DNA of 64,000 nt from contig NZ_QXIO01000009.1 of the NCBI RefSeq assembly GCF_003545765.1, positions 86,538-150,537 of the forward strand, in the 5' to 3' direction. Source of the DNA: Colwellia sp. RSH04 (GTDB taxonomy: Bacteria; Pseudomonadota; Gammaproteobacteria; Enterobacterales; Alteromonadaceae). This document shows, in pieces, positions 34,305 through 43,798 of this stretch. How positions within the stretch are numbered: position 1 is the first letter of the stretch; each line of letters begins with the position of its first letter. The notes beneath the pieces are model-generated. The model searched no databases and was not told where the DNA came from. It saw nothing but the letters and a program-made list of their open reading frames with translations. A program made the position numbers and the translations under genes.

Positions 34305-37271
34305 ATGAGTCAGACCACCTTCACCAAAACAAAGGTTGCAACAAGTTTGTCACTAATACTTGGTGCAACGTCACTGCCTGCTATTTCTGCAGAGCAAGCA
34401 AACATAAAAGAAAAAGATGAAATTGAAGTCATTGCTGTTACAGGAATGCGCTCAAGCATTAAGGAATCAACCGCTTTAAAGCGTGATGCTAACGGTGTCG
34501 TTGATGCCATTTCAGCTGAAGATATTGGTAAATTTCCAGATACCAACCTTGCGGAGTCATTACAGCGTATTACCGGTGTTTCAATAGATAGAACAAATGG
34601 TGAAGGTAGTAAAGTAACGGTTCGTGGTTTTGGTCCTGACTTTAATATGGTGACATTAAATGGCAGAACAATGCCGGCTTCTAGCTTACCAGCTGGAGGC
34701 GGTGTAGCAAATTCTCGTGCCTTTGATTTTTCAAATTTAGCCTCTGACGCAGTTAAGTCGGTTTCTGTTTACAAAACAGGTAAAGCCAATATTGCAACTG
34801 GCGGTATCGGTGCAACTATTGATATAGTTACCAGTAGACCACTTGATAACCCAGGTTTGCAAGTCAGCATAGGCGCTAAAGCCCACGCAGATACAACAAA
34901 CCGAGTTGGTGATGATTTAACACCTGAACTTTCTGGCTTATTGAGCTGGACAGACAATGATGAAATGTTTGGTGCCTCATTAACATTCAATACCCAAGAA
35001 AGACACAGCTCTTCATCAGGTGCCTTTGTAAACCAATGGCGTACTAGCCCTTACGATGGCACTATTCCTCAAGCTGCAGATGACATTCAAATAGCTAATG
35101 AACCCCAAATAGATCAGCTATATTCTATGCCATCTGATTTACGTAACTATATTGCAGATCGAGAACGTACAAGAACAAACGCTCAACTTACTTTACAATT
35201 TAGACCTGTAGACTCTCTTACTGCAACACTTGATTACACTTACGCTAAACAAGATCTTTTTGAAGCGCGCGCAGAACATTCAATTTGGATGGATACATAT
35301 AAGTCTAGTTTAGGTTTTGATAACGAAACAGCAACAACTCCTGTTGATTACAATGAAGATCGCGGCAGCCAACCTCCAAGAGATTTAGGTTTAGCGCAGC
35401 AAGAATTAAATCAAATTAATGAAAATGACTCTATAGGCTTAAACCTAAGTTACGATGTTAATGATTACTTTAATGTGACTCTTGATGCACATAGCTCTGC
35501 TGCTGAAAGTACACCTGATGCGGCGTATGGTAGCTGGTTAAATACAGGTTTAGGTGCCAACATTTCTGCTGGTCAAGGCGTTGATTTCACCAATGACTAC
35601 CCTACTTTACGCGTTGATTTTGATGATTGCGATTCACGCAGAGGCTTAAACTGTAATGGCGTTTTAGATCAAGATGATGTTGGTACTTCAATTCTTGATA
35701 TGCAATATGCGGCTCAAAAGTCAGAAATTAATCAATTCCGTTTGATTGGTAACTATCAGTTTGATGAAGGTAGTATTGAGTTCGGTGTCGAATCACGAGC
35801 AATGGAAAGTCATTCGGTTCAATCATTAACGCGTCATACCATGGGTAATTGGGGTGTTGAAAACCCTGGTGAATTACCAGAAGGTTATTTAACACCTGAG
35901 CAATTTGGTAATGGTGCTGGTGGCTACTCTGATGGTTTTACTGGCAGCGCGTCTCAAATTGGTGCTTGGGCTGCAGGTGCATACGGCTTTGATTTTGTAG
36001 CCGATGGTGCATATGCAACCAATAGAACAATCAAAGAAGATATTACGGCAGCCTTTTTGCAGCTTGATTTATCTGGTGAGTTAGGTGGTCGCCCTTACAA
36101 TGTATCTGCTGGTGTTCGTTTTGAGAATACTGACATTACATCATCAGCGAATGTAACCTTACCAAATGCTGTTGCTTGGGAAGGCAATAATGACTTCAAT
36201 GTGCGTTATGGTGAAGGTATGGAAGATTTTAGTGCGAATGCTGACTATAGTCATGTTCTACCTAGTTTTGACTTTGATATTGAAGTGGTTGATAACGTTA
36301 TTACACGCTTGTCTTACAGTAAAACTATTGCACGACCAACATATGATCAATTAAGTTCTGCAGCATCTGATGTGAGCGGACCTTCAGGCCCTACGACTTT
36401 ACAGGGAGTTCAACTAGGTACTGCATCAAACGGTAATCCAGGACTTGTGCCTTTAGAGTCTGATAATATCGATATTTCTGCAGAATGGTACTTTGCTGAC
36501 ACAAGTTACGTGTCATTAGGTTATTATGAAAAAAGAGTAAATAACTTTGCTGGGCGCCAACCCGTTGTTGAAAATGTTTATGGCCTTCGTGATGCAACAG
36601 CAGGACCAAGAGCACAAGCTGCTGAAGCTAAACTGTTAGAATTAGGTGAAGAAATTACCGACACTAATTTATTTGCGATGGTTGCTGCAACAGAAAATAA
36701 TGTCGATTTTTATTCAATGCCAGCAGAAGAGTTCGAAGTGCATTATGATGTATTAGCAAACTCAGATGATCCATTGATGGACTTCACCGTTACCAAATTT
36801 GTTAATAATAAAGAAGCTAAAATTGATGGTTTTGAATTTGCCGTACAACACTTCTTTGGCGAAACAGGCTTTGGTGTGCAAGCTAACTATACTACAGTAA
36901 ATGGTGATATTGGCTTTAATAACACTGGTGATCCAAGTGTCACTCAGTTTGCCTTAGTTGGTTTAAGTGATACCGCAAACCTAGTATTGATGTATGAGAA
37001 TGATTCATTTCAAGCGCGAGTTGCTTATAACTGGCGCGACAAATTCTTAAACACACAAGCTCAATATATTAATGAGCCAGGTTATACCGAAGAATATGCC
37101 CAAATTGACTTTAATGTGGCTTACCAATTCAATGAAAGCTTGTCTGTTTTCTTAGAAGGTATCAATATTACCGGTGAAGATACGCGAACACATGGCCGTA
37201 CTACGGTACAGTTATGGAACTATGCAGAGCAAGAGGCGCGTTATGCATTAGGTGCACGTTATACCTTTTAG
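34305..37271 (+). CDS. TonB-dependent outer-membrane receptor
   Basis: A 988-residue receptor of the TIGR01782 type. After the signal peptide, a TonB-box-like stretch (EIEVIAVTGMRSSIKES) leads into the plug domain (DIGKFPDTNLAESLQRITGV, SKVTVRGFGPDFNMVTLNGR). A long barrel ends in ARYALGARYTF with the terminal Phe of outer-membrane proteins. Such receptors import oligosaccharides with TonB energy. It heads the rightward arm. An internal DFDDCDSRRGLNCNGVLDQD segment looks like a calcium loop. A strong terminator follows. Confidence 0.95.
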   Translation: MSQTTFTKTKVATSLSLILGATSLPAISAEQANIKEKDEIEVIAVTGMRSSIKESTALKRDANGVVDAISAEDIGKFPDTNLAESLQRITGVSIDRTNGEGSKVTVRGFGPDFNMVTLNGRTMPASSLPAGGGVANSRAFDFSNLASDAVKSVSVYKTGKANIATGGIGATIDIVTSRPLDNPGLQVSIGAKAHADTTNRVGDDLTPELSGLLSWTDNDEMFGASLTFNTQERHSSSSGAFVNQWRTSPYDGTIPQAADDIQIANEPQIDQLYSMPSDLRNYIADRERTRTNAQLTLQFRPVDSLTATLDYTYAKQDLFEARAEHSIWMDTYKSSLGFDNETATTPVDYNEDRGSQPPRDLGLAQQELNQINENDSIGLNLSYDVNDYFNVTLDAHSSAAESTPDAAYGSWLNTGLGANISAGQGVDFTNDYPTLRVDFDDCDSRRGLNCNGVLDQDDVGTSILDMQYAAQKSEINQFRLIGNYQFDEGSIEFGVESRAMESHSVQSLTRHTMGNWGVENPGELPEGYLTPEQFGNGAGGYSDGFTGSASQIGAWAAGAYGFDFVADGAYATNRTIKEDITAAFLQLDLSGELGGRPYNVSAGVRFENTDITSSANVTLPNAVAWEGNNDFNVRYGEGMEDFSANADYSHVLPSFDFDIEVVDNVITRLSYSKTIARPTYDQLSSAASDVSGPSGPTTLQGVQLGTASNGNPGLVPLESDNIDISAEWYFADTSYVSLGYYEKRVNNFAGRQPVVENVYGLRDATAGPRAQAAEAKLLELGEEITDTNLFAMVAATENNVDFYSMPAEEFEVHYDVLANSDDPLMDFTVTKFVNNKEAKIDGFEFAVQHFFGETGFGVQANYTTVNGDIGFNNTGDPSVTQFALVGLSDTANLVLMYENDSFQARVAYNWRDKFLNTQAQYINEPGYTEEYAQIDFNVAYQFNESLSVFLEGINITGEDTRTHGRTTVQLWNYAEQEARYALGARYTF

Positions 37272-37287
37272 TTCATAGTATCGAGTT

Positions 37288-37323
37288 AAAACCCACGCCA
37301 TACTTTTGTACGGCGTGGGTTTT
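37288..37323 (+). terminator. Terminator after the TonB receptor gene
   Basis: A perfect 12-bp stem AAAACCCACGCC / GGCGTGGGTTTT. It separates the receptor from the halogenase genes and probably lowers their expression relative to the receptor. Confidence 0.88.
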
Positions 37324-37363
37324 ATACACTTAAAAAGCATTACAATTTAGGCAGTAATTCATT

Positions 37364-38908
37364 ATGGATAAAGTAATCAAGAAAATTGTTATTGTCGGTG
37401 GCGGCTCTGCTGGCTGGATAACAGCAGGAACTATAGCGGCTCAATATGCAAAACAACCAAATTCTTTATTTGAAATTACTTTAATAGAATCTCCGCAAGT
37501 TAGCTCTATTGGTGTAGGTGAAGGTACGTGGCCTTCAATACGAAATACCCTTGAGCGAATAGGCATTAATGAAAGTGCTTTTCTACAGTGTTGTGATGCT
37601 TCCTTCAAGCAAGGATCAAAATTCATTGGGTGGAATAACGGTCGAAAAGATGACTATTATTATCACCCTTTTATGACTCCAAAAGGCTATGGTCATGTTG
37701 ATTTATATTCTCACTGGCAAACCTACCATAAAGAACAAGCCTTCGCTGATGCTATTAATATTCAGAGTCATGTTTGTCAGGCAGGACTTGCACCAAAACA
37801 ATTGTCCACGCCTGATTATGCTGCGGTGACTAATTATGGCTATCACTTAGATGCCAAAAAATTTGCAGCACTACTTAAAGAACATTGTATTAACACATTA
37901 GGTGTAAAGCACCTTTATGACCACATTGACAGTATAGAATCAGACAATACTGGTGATATACATAAATTACAGACAAAAGAGCACGGTTGTATTCACGGTG
38001 ATTTATTTGTTGATTGTACTGGTCACCTATCATTGCTACTAGGTAAGCACTTTGAAATTCCACTCATTAATAAAGAAAATATATTATTTAATAACAGTGC
38101 TCTTGCGGTGCAAGTTCCCTATGAAAGCTTAAATGAAAATATTGCATCAGCAACATTGTCTACAGCACAAGAAGCAGGTTGGATATGGGATATCGGGTTA
38201 ACCTCAAGACGTGGTGTTGGTTATACCTATTCAGATAAATACATTACAGATGAAAAAGCAGAACAAGCGCTTCGTCGTTATCTTAAATGCTCAATTAGTG
38301 ATGAACTCTCTCAATCGCTAGCCGTGAAAAAAATCAGTTTTACTCCTGGGTATCGTGAGAAGTTTTGGCATAAAAACTGTGTTGCAATAGGCATGTCATC
38401 TGGCTTTATTGAACCTTTAGAGGCATCGGCACTCGCAATGATAGAGCTATCAAGCTCGATGCTTGGAGAAGAATTACCGACTACCCGAGCTCATATGGAT
38501 ATTATCGCAAAACGCTATAACAAGCGCTTTACTTATCGCTGGGAGAGAGTCATTGAGTTTTTAAAGTTACATTATGTATTAAGCCAACGCACTGACAGTA
38601 ACTATTGGCTTGATAATAAAAAAGATAGCTCAATACCCGAAAGGTTAAAGTCATTATTATCTTTGTGGCAATATCAATCACCAAGTCGCTATGACTTTAT
38701 TCAAAATGAAGAGATATTTCCATCGGCGAGTTATCAATACATTCTTTATGGCATGGGCTTCAAGACTCAACAACGTGTCACGCCAAGCAGCAGACAAAAC
38801 ACGCCTGCTCTAGCTAAACTATTTGATGAGGTGAAAACCCAACAAGCCCAATACTTAGCTGCATTGCCCGCGAATAGAACGTTATTGTCGCAACTTAGTA
38901 GTAAATAA
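37364..38908 (+). CDS. Flavin-dependent tryptophan halogenase-like protein 1
   Basis: A 514-residue protein of the tryptophan halogenase family (PF04820). The FAD-binding site is IVGGGSAGWITAG. The halogenase WxWxIP motif appears as GWIWDIGL, with Gly instead of Pro. The catalytic Lys position is kept (Lys 82 in CDASFKQGSKF), as is SSGFIEPLEASALAMIEL with the Glu near the chloride site. GEGTWPS replaces the usual GEATIP. It lies behind the receptor terminator and 39 bases before the second halogenase gene. The natural substrate of such receptor-linked halogenases is not known. Confidence 0.9.
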   Translation: MDKVIKKIVIVGGGSAGWITAGTIAAQYAKQPNSLFEITLIESPQVSSIGVGEGTWPSIRNTLERIGINESAFLQCCDASFKQGSKFIGWNNGRKDDYYYHPFMTPKGYGHVDLYSHWQTYHKEQAFADAINIQSHVCQAGLAPKQLSTPDYAAVTNYGYHLDAKKFAALLKEHCINTLGVKHLYDHIDSIESDNTGDIHKLQTKEHGCIHGDLFVDCTGHLSLLLGKHFEIPLINKENILFNNSALAVQVPYESLNENIASATLSTAQEAGWIWDIGLTSRRGVGYTYSDKYITDEKAEQALRRYLKCSISDELSQSLAVKKISFTPGYREKFWHKNCVAIGMSSGFIEPLEASALAMIELSSSMLGEELPTTRAHMDIIAKRYNKRFTYRWERVIEFLKLHYVLSQRTDSNYWLDNKKDSSIPERLKSLLSLWQYQSPSRYDFIQNEEIFPSASYQYILYGMGFKTQQRVTPSSRQNTPALAKLFDEVKTQQAQYLAALPANRTLLSQLSSK

Positions 38909-38947
38909 ATCATTGTAAAAATTCATTTAATAAAAAGTGAGAAGTAT

Positions 38948-40426
38948 ATGAAAAAAATTCAACGTGTAATCATTGCTGGTGGCGGAACCGCAGGTTGGAT
39001 GGCAGCTGCTGCTTTTTCAAAGTTATTAGGTAAAAATCTACAGATAACGCTAATTGAATCTGACAATATCGGTACTGTTGGCGTTGGTGAAGCGACCATT
39101 CCTCCCATTAAGACTTTTCACAAATTACTCGGTATTAATGAACAAGAGTTTATGCGTGAGACCCACGCAACCTTTAAGTTAGGAATAGGTTTTGAACACT
39201 GGAATAAACTCAATGATAATTATATTCACTCTTTTGGTATGACCGGTAAAGAATGCTGGGCTGGAGAGTTTCACCACTTTTGGCTTCATGGAAAAAGTAA
39301 AGGAGTTCATGCTCCCTTCGGTGACTATTGCTTTGAACTTCAAGCCGCAAAAGCAAATAAGTTCGCATTAAACCAAAACGTACCAATAAATTATGCTTAT
39401 CATCTAGATGCAACATTATACGCTCAATACTTAAGAAAATTCAGTGAACAGTTAGGTGTTCAAAGAGTTGAGGGGAAAATAACCAATGTAAGTAAACAGG
39501 ATGCAACAGGTGATATTGCCTCTTTGACTTTAGACTCTGGGGCAGAAATTGAAGGCGACTTTTTTATTGACTGTACAGGCTTTAGAGGATTATTAATAGA
39601 ACAAGCCCTCCACACAGGTTATGAAGACTGGTCACACTGGTTGCCAGCAGACAGTGCTGTCGCTGTTCAAACATCTTCTGTCAATGAACCTATTCCTTAT
39701 ACACGCTCAATCGCACGAGAAAGTGGTTGGCAATGGAAAATTCCACTACAAAACAGAGTGGGTAATGGTTTAGTTTATTGCAGTAAATTTCTATCTGACG
39801 AGCAAGCAAAAGCACAATTACTTAGTAATATTGAAGGGGAAACAATTACAGAGCCTAAAGTCATCAAATTTAAAACAGGAAGAAGACGAAAAGGTTGGAA
39901 CAAGAACTGTGTCGCATTAGGTTTATCCTCAGGATTTATTGAGCCCTTAGAATCAACCAGTATTCATTTAATTATGTCTGGTATTATTAGGTTATTAAGA
40001 CTCTTTCCTTTTGATGGTATTGAGCAGTCTGCTATTGATGAATACAACAGCAAGCTTGATTCCGAACTAAACGCCGTCAAAGATTTTATTATTTTACACT
40101 ACAAGGCGACATCAAGGACTGATAGCGAATTTTGGCATCATTGTCAGCGATTAGAAATACCTGACTCCCTTACCCATAAAATGAACCTATTTAAGAGTAC
40201 TGGCCGTGTATTTCTTGATGATGGAGATATTTTTAGAGTCGATTCATGGACACAAGTAATGCTTGGTCAAGGAATATTGCCAAATCAATACCACCGAATT
40301 GCCGATATCATGAATGATAAAGAATTGGAGAATTTTCTCTCTGGTCTTCGTCAATCAATAAGCAATGCTGTAGAACAACTGCCTAGTCATGCTCACTTTA
40401 TCGACCAATATTGTCGTTCCAGATAA
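38948..40426 (+). CDS. Flavin-dependent tryptophan halogenase-like protein 2
   Basis: A 492-residue PF04820 protein with all hallmarks: IIAGGGTAGWMAAAAF, GVGEATIPPIKTFHKLLGI, Lys 77 in THATFKLGIGFEHW, the canonical WQWKIP and SSGFIEPLESTSIHLI. It is closer to characterised halogenases than its neighbour. Both genes have ribosome sites and are read in one direction, so the proteins probably act together or on related compounds. Confidence 0.92.
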   Translation: MKKIQRVIIAGGGTAGWMAAAAFSKLLGKNLQITLIESDNIGTVGVGEATIPPIKTFHKLLGINEQEFMRETHATFKLGIGFEHWNKLNDNYIHSFGMTGKECWAGEFHHFWLHGKSKGVHAPFGDYCFELQAAKANKFALNQNVPINYAYHLDATLYAQYLRKFSEQLGVQRVEGKITNVSKQDATGDIASLTLDSGAEIEGDFFIDCTGFRGLLIEQALHTGYEDWSHWLPADSAVAVQTSSVNEPIPYTRSIARESGWQWKIPLQNRVGNGLVYCSKFLSDEQAKAQLLSNIEGETITEPKVIKFKTGRRRKGWNKNCVALGLSSGFIEPLESTSIHLIMSGIIRLLRLFPFDGIEQSAIDEYNSKLDSELNAVKDFIILHYKATSRTDSEFWHHCQRLEIPDSLTHKMNLFKSTGRVFLDDGDIFRVDSWTQVMLGQGILPNQYHRIADIMNDKELENFLSGLRQSISNAVEQLPSHAHFIDQYCRSR

Positions 40427-40812
40427 AGCCTAGCTTATAGAAATTTGAAGAAAATGTAGCCTTAATAGAAAAATTTAAGACTATATTTTCTGGCTTTATT
40501 TGCTCTACATATAACAATAAAAATAAAGCACAAATGATAGCGCTACCACCCCTCGCTATTTTCATTAATCATATTTAACACATAAAATACCAAAATAATT
40601 TTACCCTATAATTACCCCTCCTAACTCACCTTTTAATTTTTCTTTAAATTTCAAACAAATAAACTTATCTTTAATTCAGTACCTCTAAAGTTGTTGACCT
40701 TTTAGTGATAAAACACTAACCTAAATGTAAGCGCTTACACGAAGTATTTTTTCTCCGTGTGAAATGTGCATTTAAAACGATAATTTAACAATACATAGGT
40801 AATACAAATATC
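40427..40812. other. Intergenic region with the GH1 promoter
   Basis: The first 250 bases show nothing but AT-rich sequence. A promoter with -35 TTGACC (40694-40699), a 17-base gap and -10 TAACCT (40717-40722) lies at the end, and operator 4 begins 3 bases after the -10 box. This is the same geometry as at the TonB receptor. Confidence 0.7.
40726..40739. promoter_or_regulatory. LacI-type operator 4
   Basis: TGTAAGCGCTTACA, identical to operators 1 and 2, over the start region of the GH1 promoter. Confidence 0.88.
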
Positions 40813-42141
40813 ATGGCTAAGCTTTCACTACCCGCTAATTCTAAAATGAGATCTAACGAATTTATATATGGAGTAGCTACCGCTTCATTTCAAATTGAAG
40901 GCGGAGTTAATAAGCGTTTGCCTTGTATATGGGACACATTTTGTGCTCAAAAAAATACCATCGCTGACAATTCAAATGGCGATATCGCTTGTGATCACTT
41001 TAATCAATGGCAATCTGATATTGAGCTTATTGACTCGTTAGGTGTCGATGCATATAGACTATCAATTTCATGGCCAAGGGTAATCAATAAGTCAGGAGAG
41101 CTTAATCAGGAAGGTGTTGATTTTTATTTAAATATTTTAAATTCACTCGCGCAAAAAAATATAAAAGCTTTTGTAACTTTATATCATTGGGATCTCCCCC
41201 AACACATTGAAGACAATGGTGGTTGGTTAAATAGAGACACCGCTTATTTATTTAGAGACTACGCAGATAAAATATCAGCAGCATTAAAAGGGAAAGTTTA
41301 TTCATTTGCTACCTTAAATGAACCTTTTTGCAGTGCATACTTAGGCTATGAAGTAGGAGTTCACGCTCCGGGTATTAAAGGAAAAGAGTACGGTAAAAAA
41401 GCAGCTCATCATTTACTACTTGCTCATGGATTAGCTATGCAAGTGTTAAATAAAAACTGCCCTGACAGTAAAAATGGTATCGTTTTGAATTTCACGCCTT
41501 GCTATCCAGAAACAAATTCTTCTATTGATGCAAAAGCTGCAAGTTATGCAGATGATTACTTTAACCAGTGGTATATTAAACCATTATTCGATGGGCAATA
41601 TCCTGATATCATTAATCAAATCCCTGATGAACAACAGCCTGCCATTCACGATGGCGATATGGACATTATCTCAGCTCCATTAGACTTTCTCGGAGTTAAT
41701 TTTTATACGAGAGCGATTTATCGGGCTGATAAACATGAGCACTTTTTCCAAATTGCTCCACCAGAGCCTAGAACTGATATTGGTTGGGAAATATATCCGA
41801 AAGCATTTTCAGAATTACTTGTGTCACTCCATAATACATACTCATTACCACCAATTTTCATCACAGAAAATGGTGCAGCAATTGATGATAAGATAGAACA
41901 AGACCAAGTAAACGATATCGATAGAATTAATTACTACCAAGCACATTTAACGGAAGTAAATAATGCCATAGAAAGCGGAGTCAATATTAAAGGATATTTT
42001 GCATGGAGTTTAATGGACAACTTTGAATGGGCTGAAGGTTATTCAAAACGTTTTGGCATAGTGTATGTTGATTATATCACTCAACAACGTACAGTAAAGC
42101 AAAGCGGAATTTCTTATAGCGCAATGATAAGCCAAAGATAA
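40813..42141 (+). CDS. GH1 beta-glucosidase
   Basis: A 442-residue cytoplasmic GH1 enzyme without a signal peptide. The acid/base Glu 170 is in FATLNEPFC and the nucleophile Glu 352 in IFITENGAA. Other GH1 blocks are FIYGVATASFQIEGG, YRLSISWPRV, YHWDLPQHIEDNGGW and WSLMDNFEWAEGYSKRFGIV. It hydrolyses beta-glucosides such as cellobiose after uptake. The next gene, a symporter, starts 5 bases after its stop. Confidence 0.96.
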   Translation: MAKLSLPANSKMRSNEFIYGVATASFQIEGGVNKRLPCIWDTFCAQKNTIADNSNGDIACDHFNQWQSDIELIDSLGVDAYRLSISWPRVINKSGELNQEGVDFYLNILNSLAQKNIKAFVTLYHWDLPQHIEDNGGWLNRDTAYLFRDYADKISAALKGKVYSFATLNEPFCSAYLGYEVGVHAPGIKGKEYGKKAAHHLLLAHGLAMQVLNKNCPDSKNGIVLNFTPCYPETNSSIDAKAASYADDYFNQWYIKPLFDGQYPDIINQIPDEQQPAIHDGDMDIISAPLDFLGVNFYTRAIYRADKHEHFFQIAPPEPRTDIGWEIYPKAFSELLVSLHNTYSLPPIFITENGAAIDDKIEQDQVNDIDRINYYQAHLTEVNNAIESGVNIKGYFAWSLMDNFEWAEGYSKRFGIVYVDYITQQRTVKQSGISYSAMISQR

Positions 42142-42146
42142 TCATT

Positions 42147-43685
42147 ATGACAAAACTTCACATCAAAGAAAAACTCTCTTATGCTATGGGAGACGCTGCC
42201 GCTAATCTAGTATGGCGTGGTGCCCTTGCTTATTTAGCTGTTTTTTATACGGATACTTTTGGCTTAACAGCCGCTGCCGCTGCATTGCTCTTTTTAGTGG
42301 TAAGACTCTCCGATGGTATTTCAGACATTATCATGGGAATGATAGCCGACAGAACTCAAACCAAATGGGGAAAGTTTAGACCTTGGATCCTCTGGTCTAC
42401 CCCATTACTGGCTTTATTCATGATACTTTGTTTCACCACCCCCAATTTCAGTGATACTAATAAGTTAATTTATGCTTATATCACCTACATAGGTTTAACT
42501 CTTGCTTATACGTTGAACAATGTCCCTTACTCAGCCTTAATGGGCGTTATGACTCCTGATGATAAAGAAAGAACCAGTTTATCTGGTTTTAGGTTTGCAG
42601 GAGCCTTTGCTGGTGGTTTACTTGTTATGGGTTTTTTACCCGATCTCGTCAGTTTATTTGGTCAAGGAGATAGTGCATTAGGTTACCAACGCACTATGTA
42701 TTTTTTTGCGTTTATATTAACAATACTTATGTTAATTACATTTTCAGGCACAAAAGAAAGAGTTACGTCAAAACATGAGAGCGCTTCTACTTCATTAAAA
42801 CAAGAGCTACTAGATTTATCAAAGAGTTTGCCTTTTATTGTATTGCCTTTACTTGCCATGACCTTATTTTTCTATTTTCGAGAGGTTTACAGTGGGCTAT
42901 TTTTTTGCGTAACAATGATCGGCGTTGGTTTGCTAATTCAGCGAGTCAAAAAAATAGATTCAAACCAACTTAGCTCCAGTCAAGTCGATATGGTAAATCT
43001 GTTAACTAATAAGCCTTGGCTTATCTTATTAGGCATCGGCTTTTTAACCATGATGTTCAACGGGGTTAAATATGGTGTTATTGCTTATTATTTTAAATAT
43101 CAACTTGGTGATGAATTATTAGCAGGAAAATACTTTATCGCCTTGCTCGTTATTTCAATCTTTGGCGCTCTTTCAACTGATTTTTTCGCTCGGTACTTAG
43201 GTAAAAGTCGGTTGTTAATTATATCGCTCATACTAAGCGGTTCCCTTACCGTTGGCTTTTATTGGATACCAACAGATAATTTACTTGCGGTATTTGCTTT
43301 AGGCTGTAGTGCCGAGTTTTTTGCAGCCATGATGCCTACACTTTATTTTTCTATGCTTGGAGACTCCGCAGATTACTCTGAATGGAAAAATGGCAGAAGG
43401 GCAACAGGTTTAATTTATTCAGCAGGCACCTTTGTACAAAAAACAGGTGGCGGATTTGCTGGTGCACTTGTACTCGTTGTACTTTCAAATTATGGCTATA
43501 ATGGCATGGATTTAACTACTATTTCTGGCGCCCTTCCCGGCATGACATTATTAATGAGCTGGATCCCAGCTAGTTTTGCTTTTGCTGGCGCACTATTAAT
43601 GTTGATGTACCCATTAACAAACCATCATAATGAAATAATTTCTGCTGAATTAGATCAAAGGCGTCTTGTCACTAGCACAATATAA
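42147..43685 (+). CDS. GPH-type sugar:cation symporter 2
   Basis: A 512-residue MelB/GPH family transporter with the signatures LSYAMGDAAANLVWRGALAY, MIADRTQTKWGKFRPWILW, NNVPYSALMGVM and LGDSADYSEWKNGRRATGLI. It is longer than symporter 1 because of an additional hydrophobic segment around residues 230-265. It is almost certainly co-transcribed with the GH1 gene and brings its substrate in. Confidence 0.93.
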   Translation: MTKLHIKEKLSYAMGDAAANLVWRGALAYLAVFYTDTFGLTAAAAALLFLVVRLSDGISDIIMGMIADRTQTKWGKFRPWILWSTPLLALFMILCFTTPNFSDTNKLIYAYITYIGLTLAYTLNNVPYSALMGVMTPDDKERTSLSGFRFAGAFAGGLLVMGFLPDLVSLFGQGDSALGYQRTMYFFAFILTILMLITFSGTKERVTSKHESASTSLKQELLDLSKSLPFIVLPLLAMTLFFYFREVYSGLFFCVTMIGVGLLIQRVKKIDSNQLSSSQVDMVNLLTNKPWLILLGIGFLTMMFNGVKYGVIAYYFKYQLGDELLAGKYFIALLVISIFGALSTDFFARYLGKSRLLIISLILSGSLTVGFYWIPTDNLLAVFALGCSAEFFAAMMPTLYFSMLGDSADYSEWKNGRRATGLIYSAGTFVQKTGGGFAGALVLVVLSNYGYNGMDLTTISGALPGMTLLMSWIPASFAFAGALLMLMYPLTNHHNEIISAELDQRRLVTSTI

Positions 43686-43798
43686 ATGCATTTAAAACAC
43701 CAGACTAGCTATAGTGCTGATGTAAATAAACATGATAGAATTTTCTTTTTAAAGAAAGATAAAAAAGCAAAACACTTTATCAAAAAAACAGGATTTTT

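Noticed and set aside
37364..40426. A halogenated natural-product gene cluster
   Set aside because: No PKS, NRPS, tryptophan oxidase or other biosynthetic genes are present; all neighbours are sugar transport and glycosidase genes.
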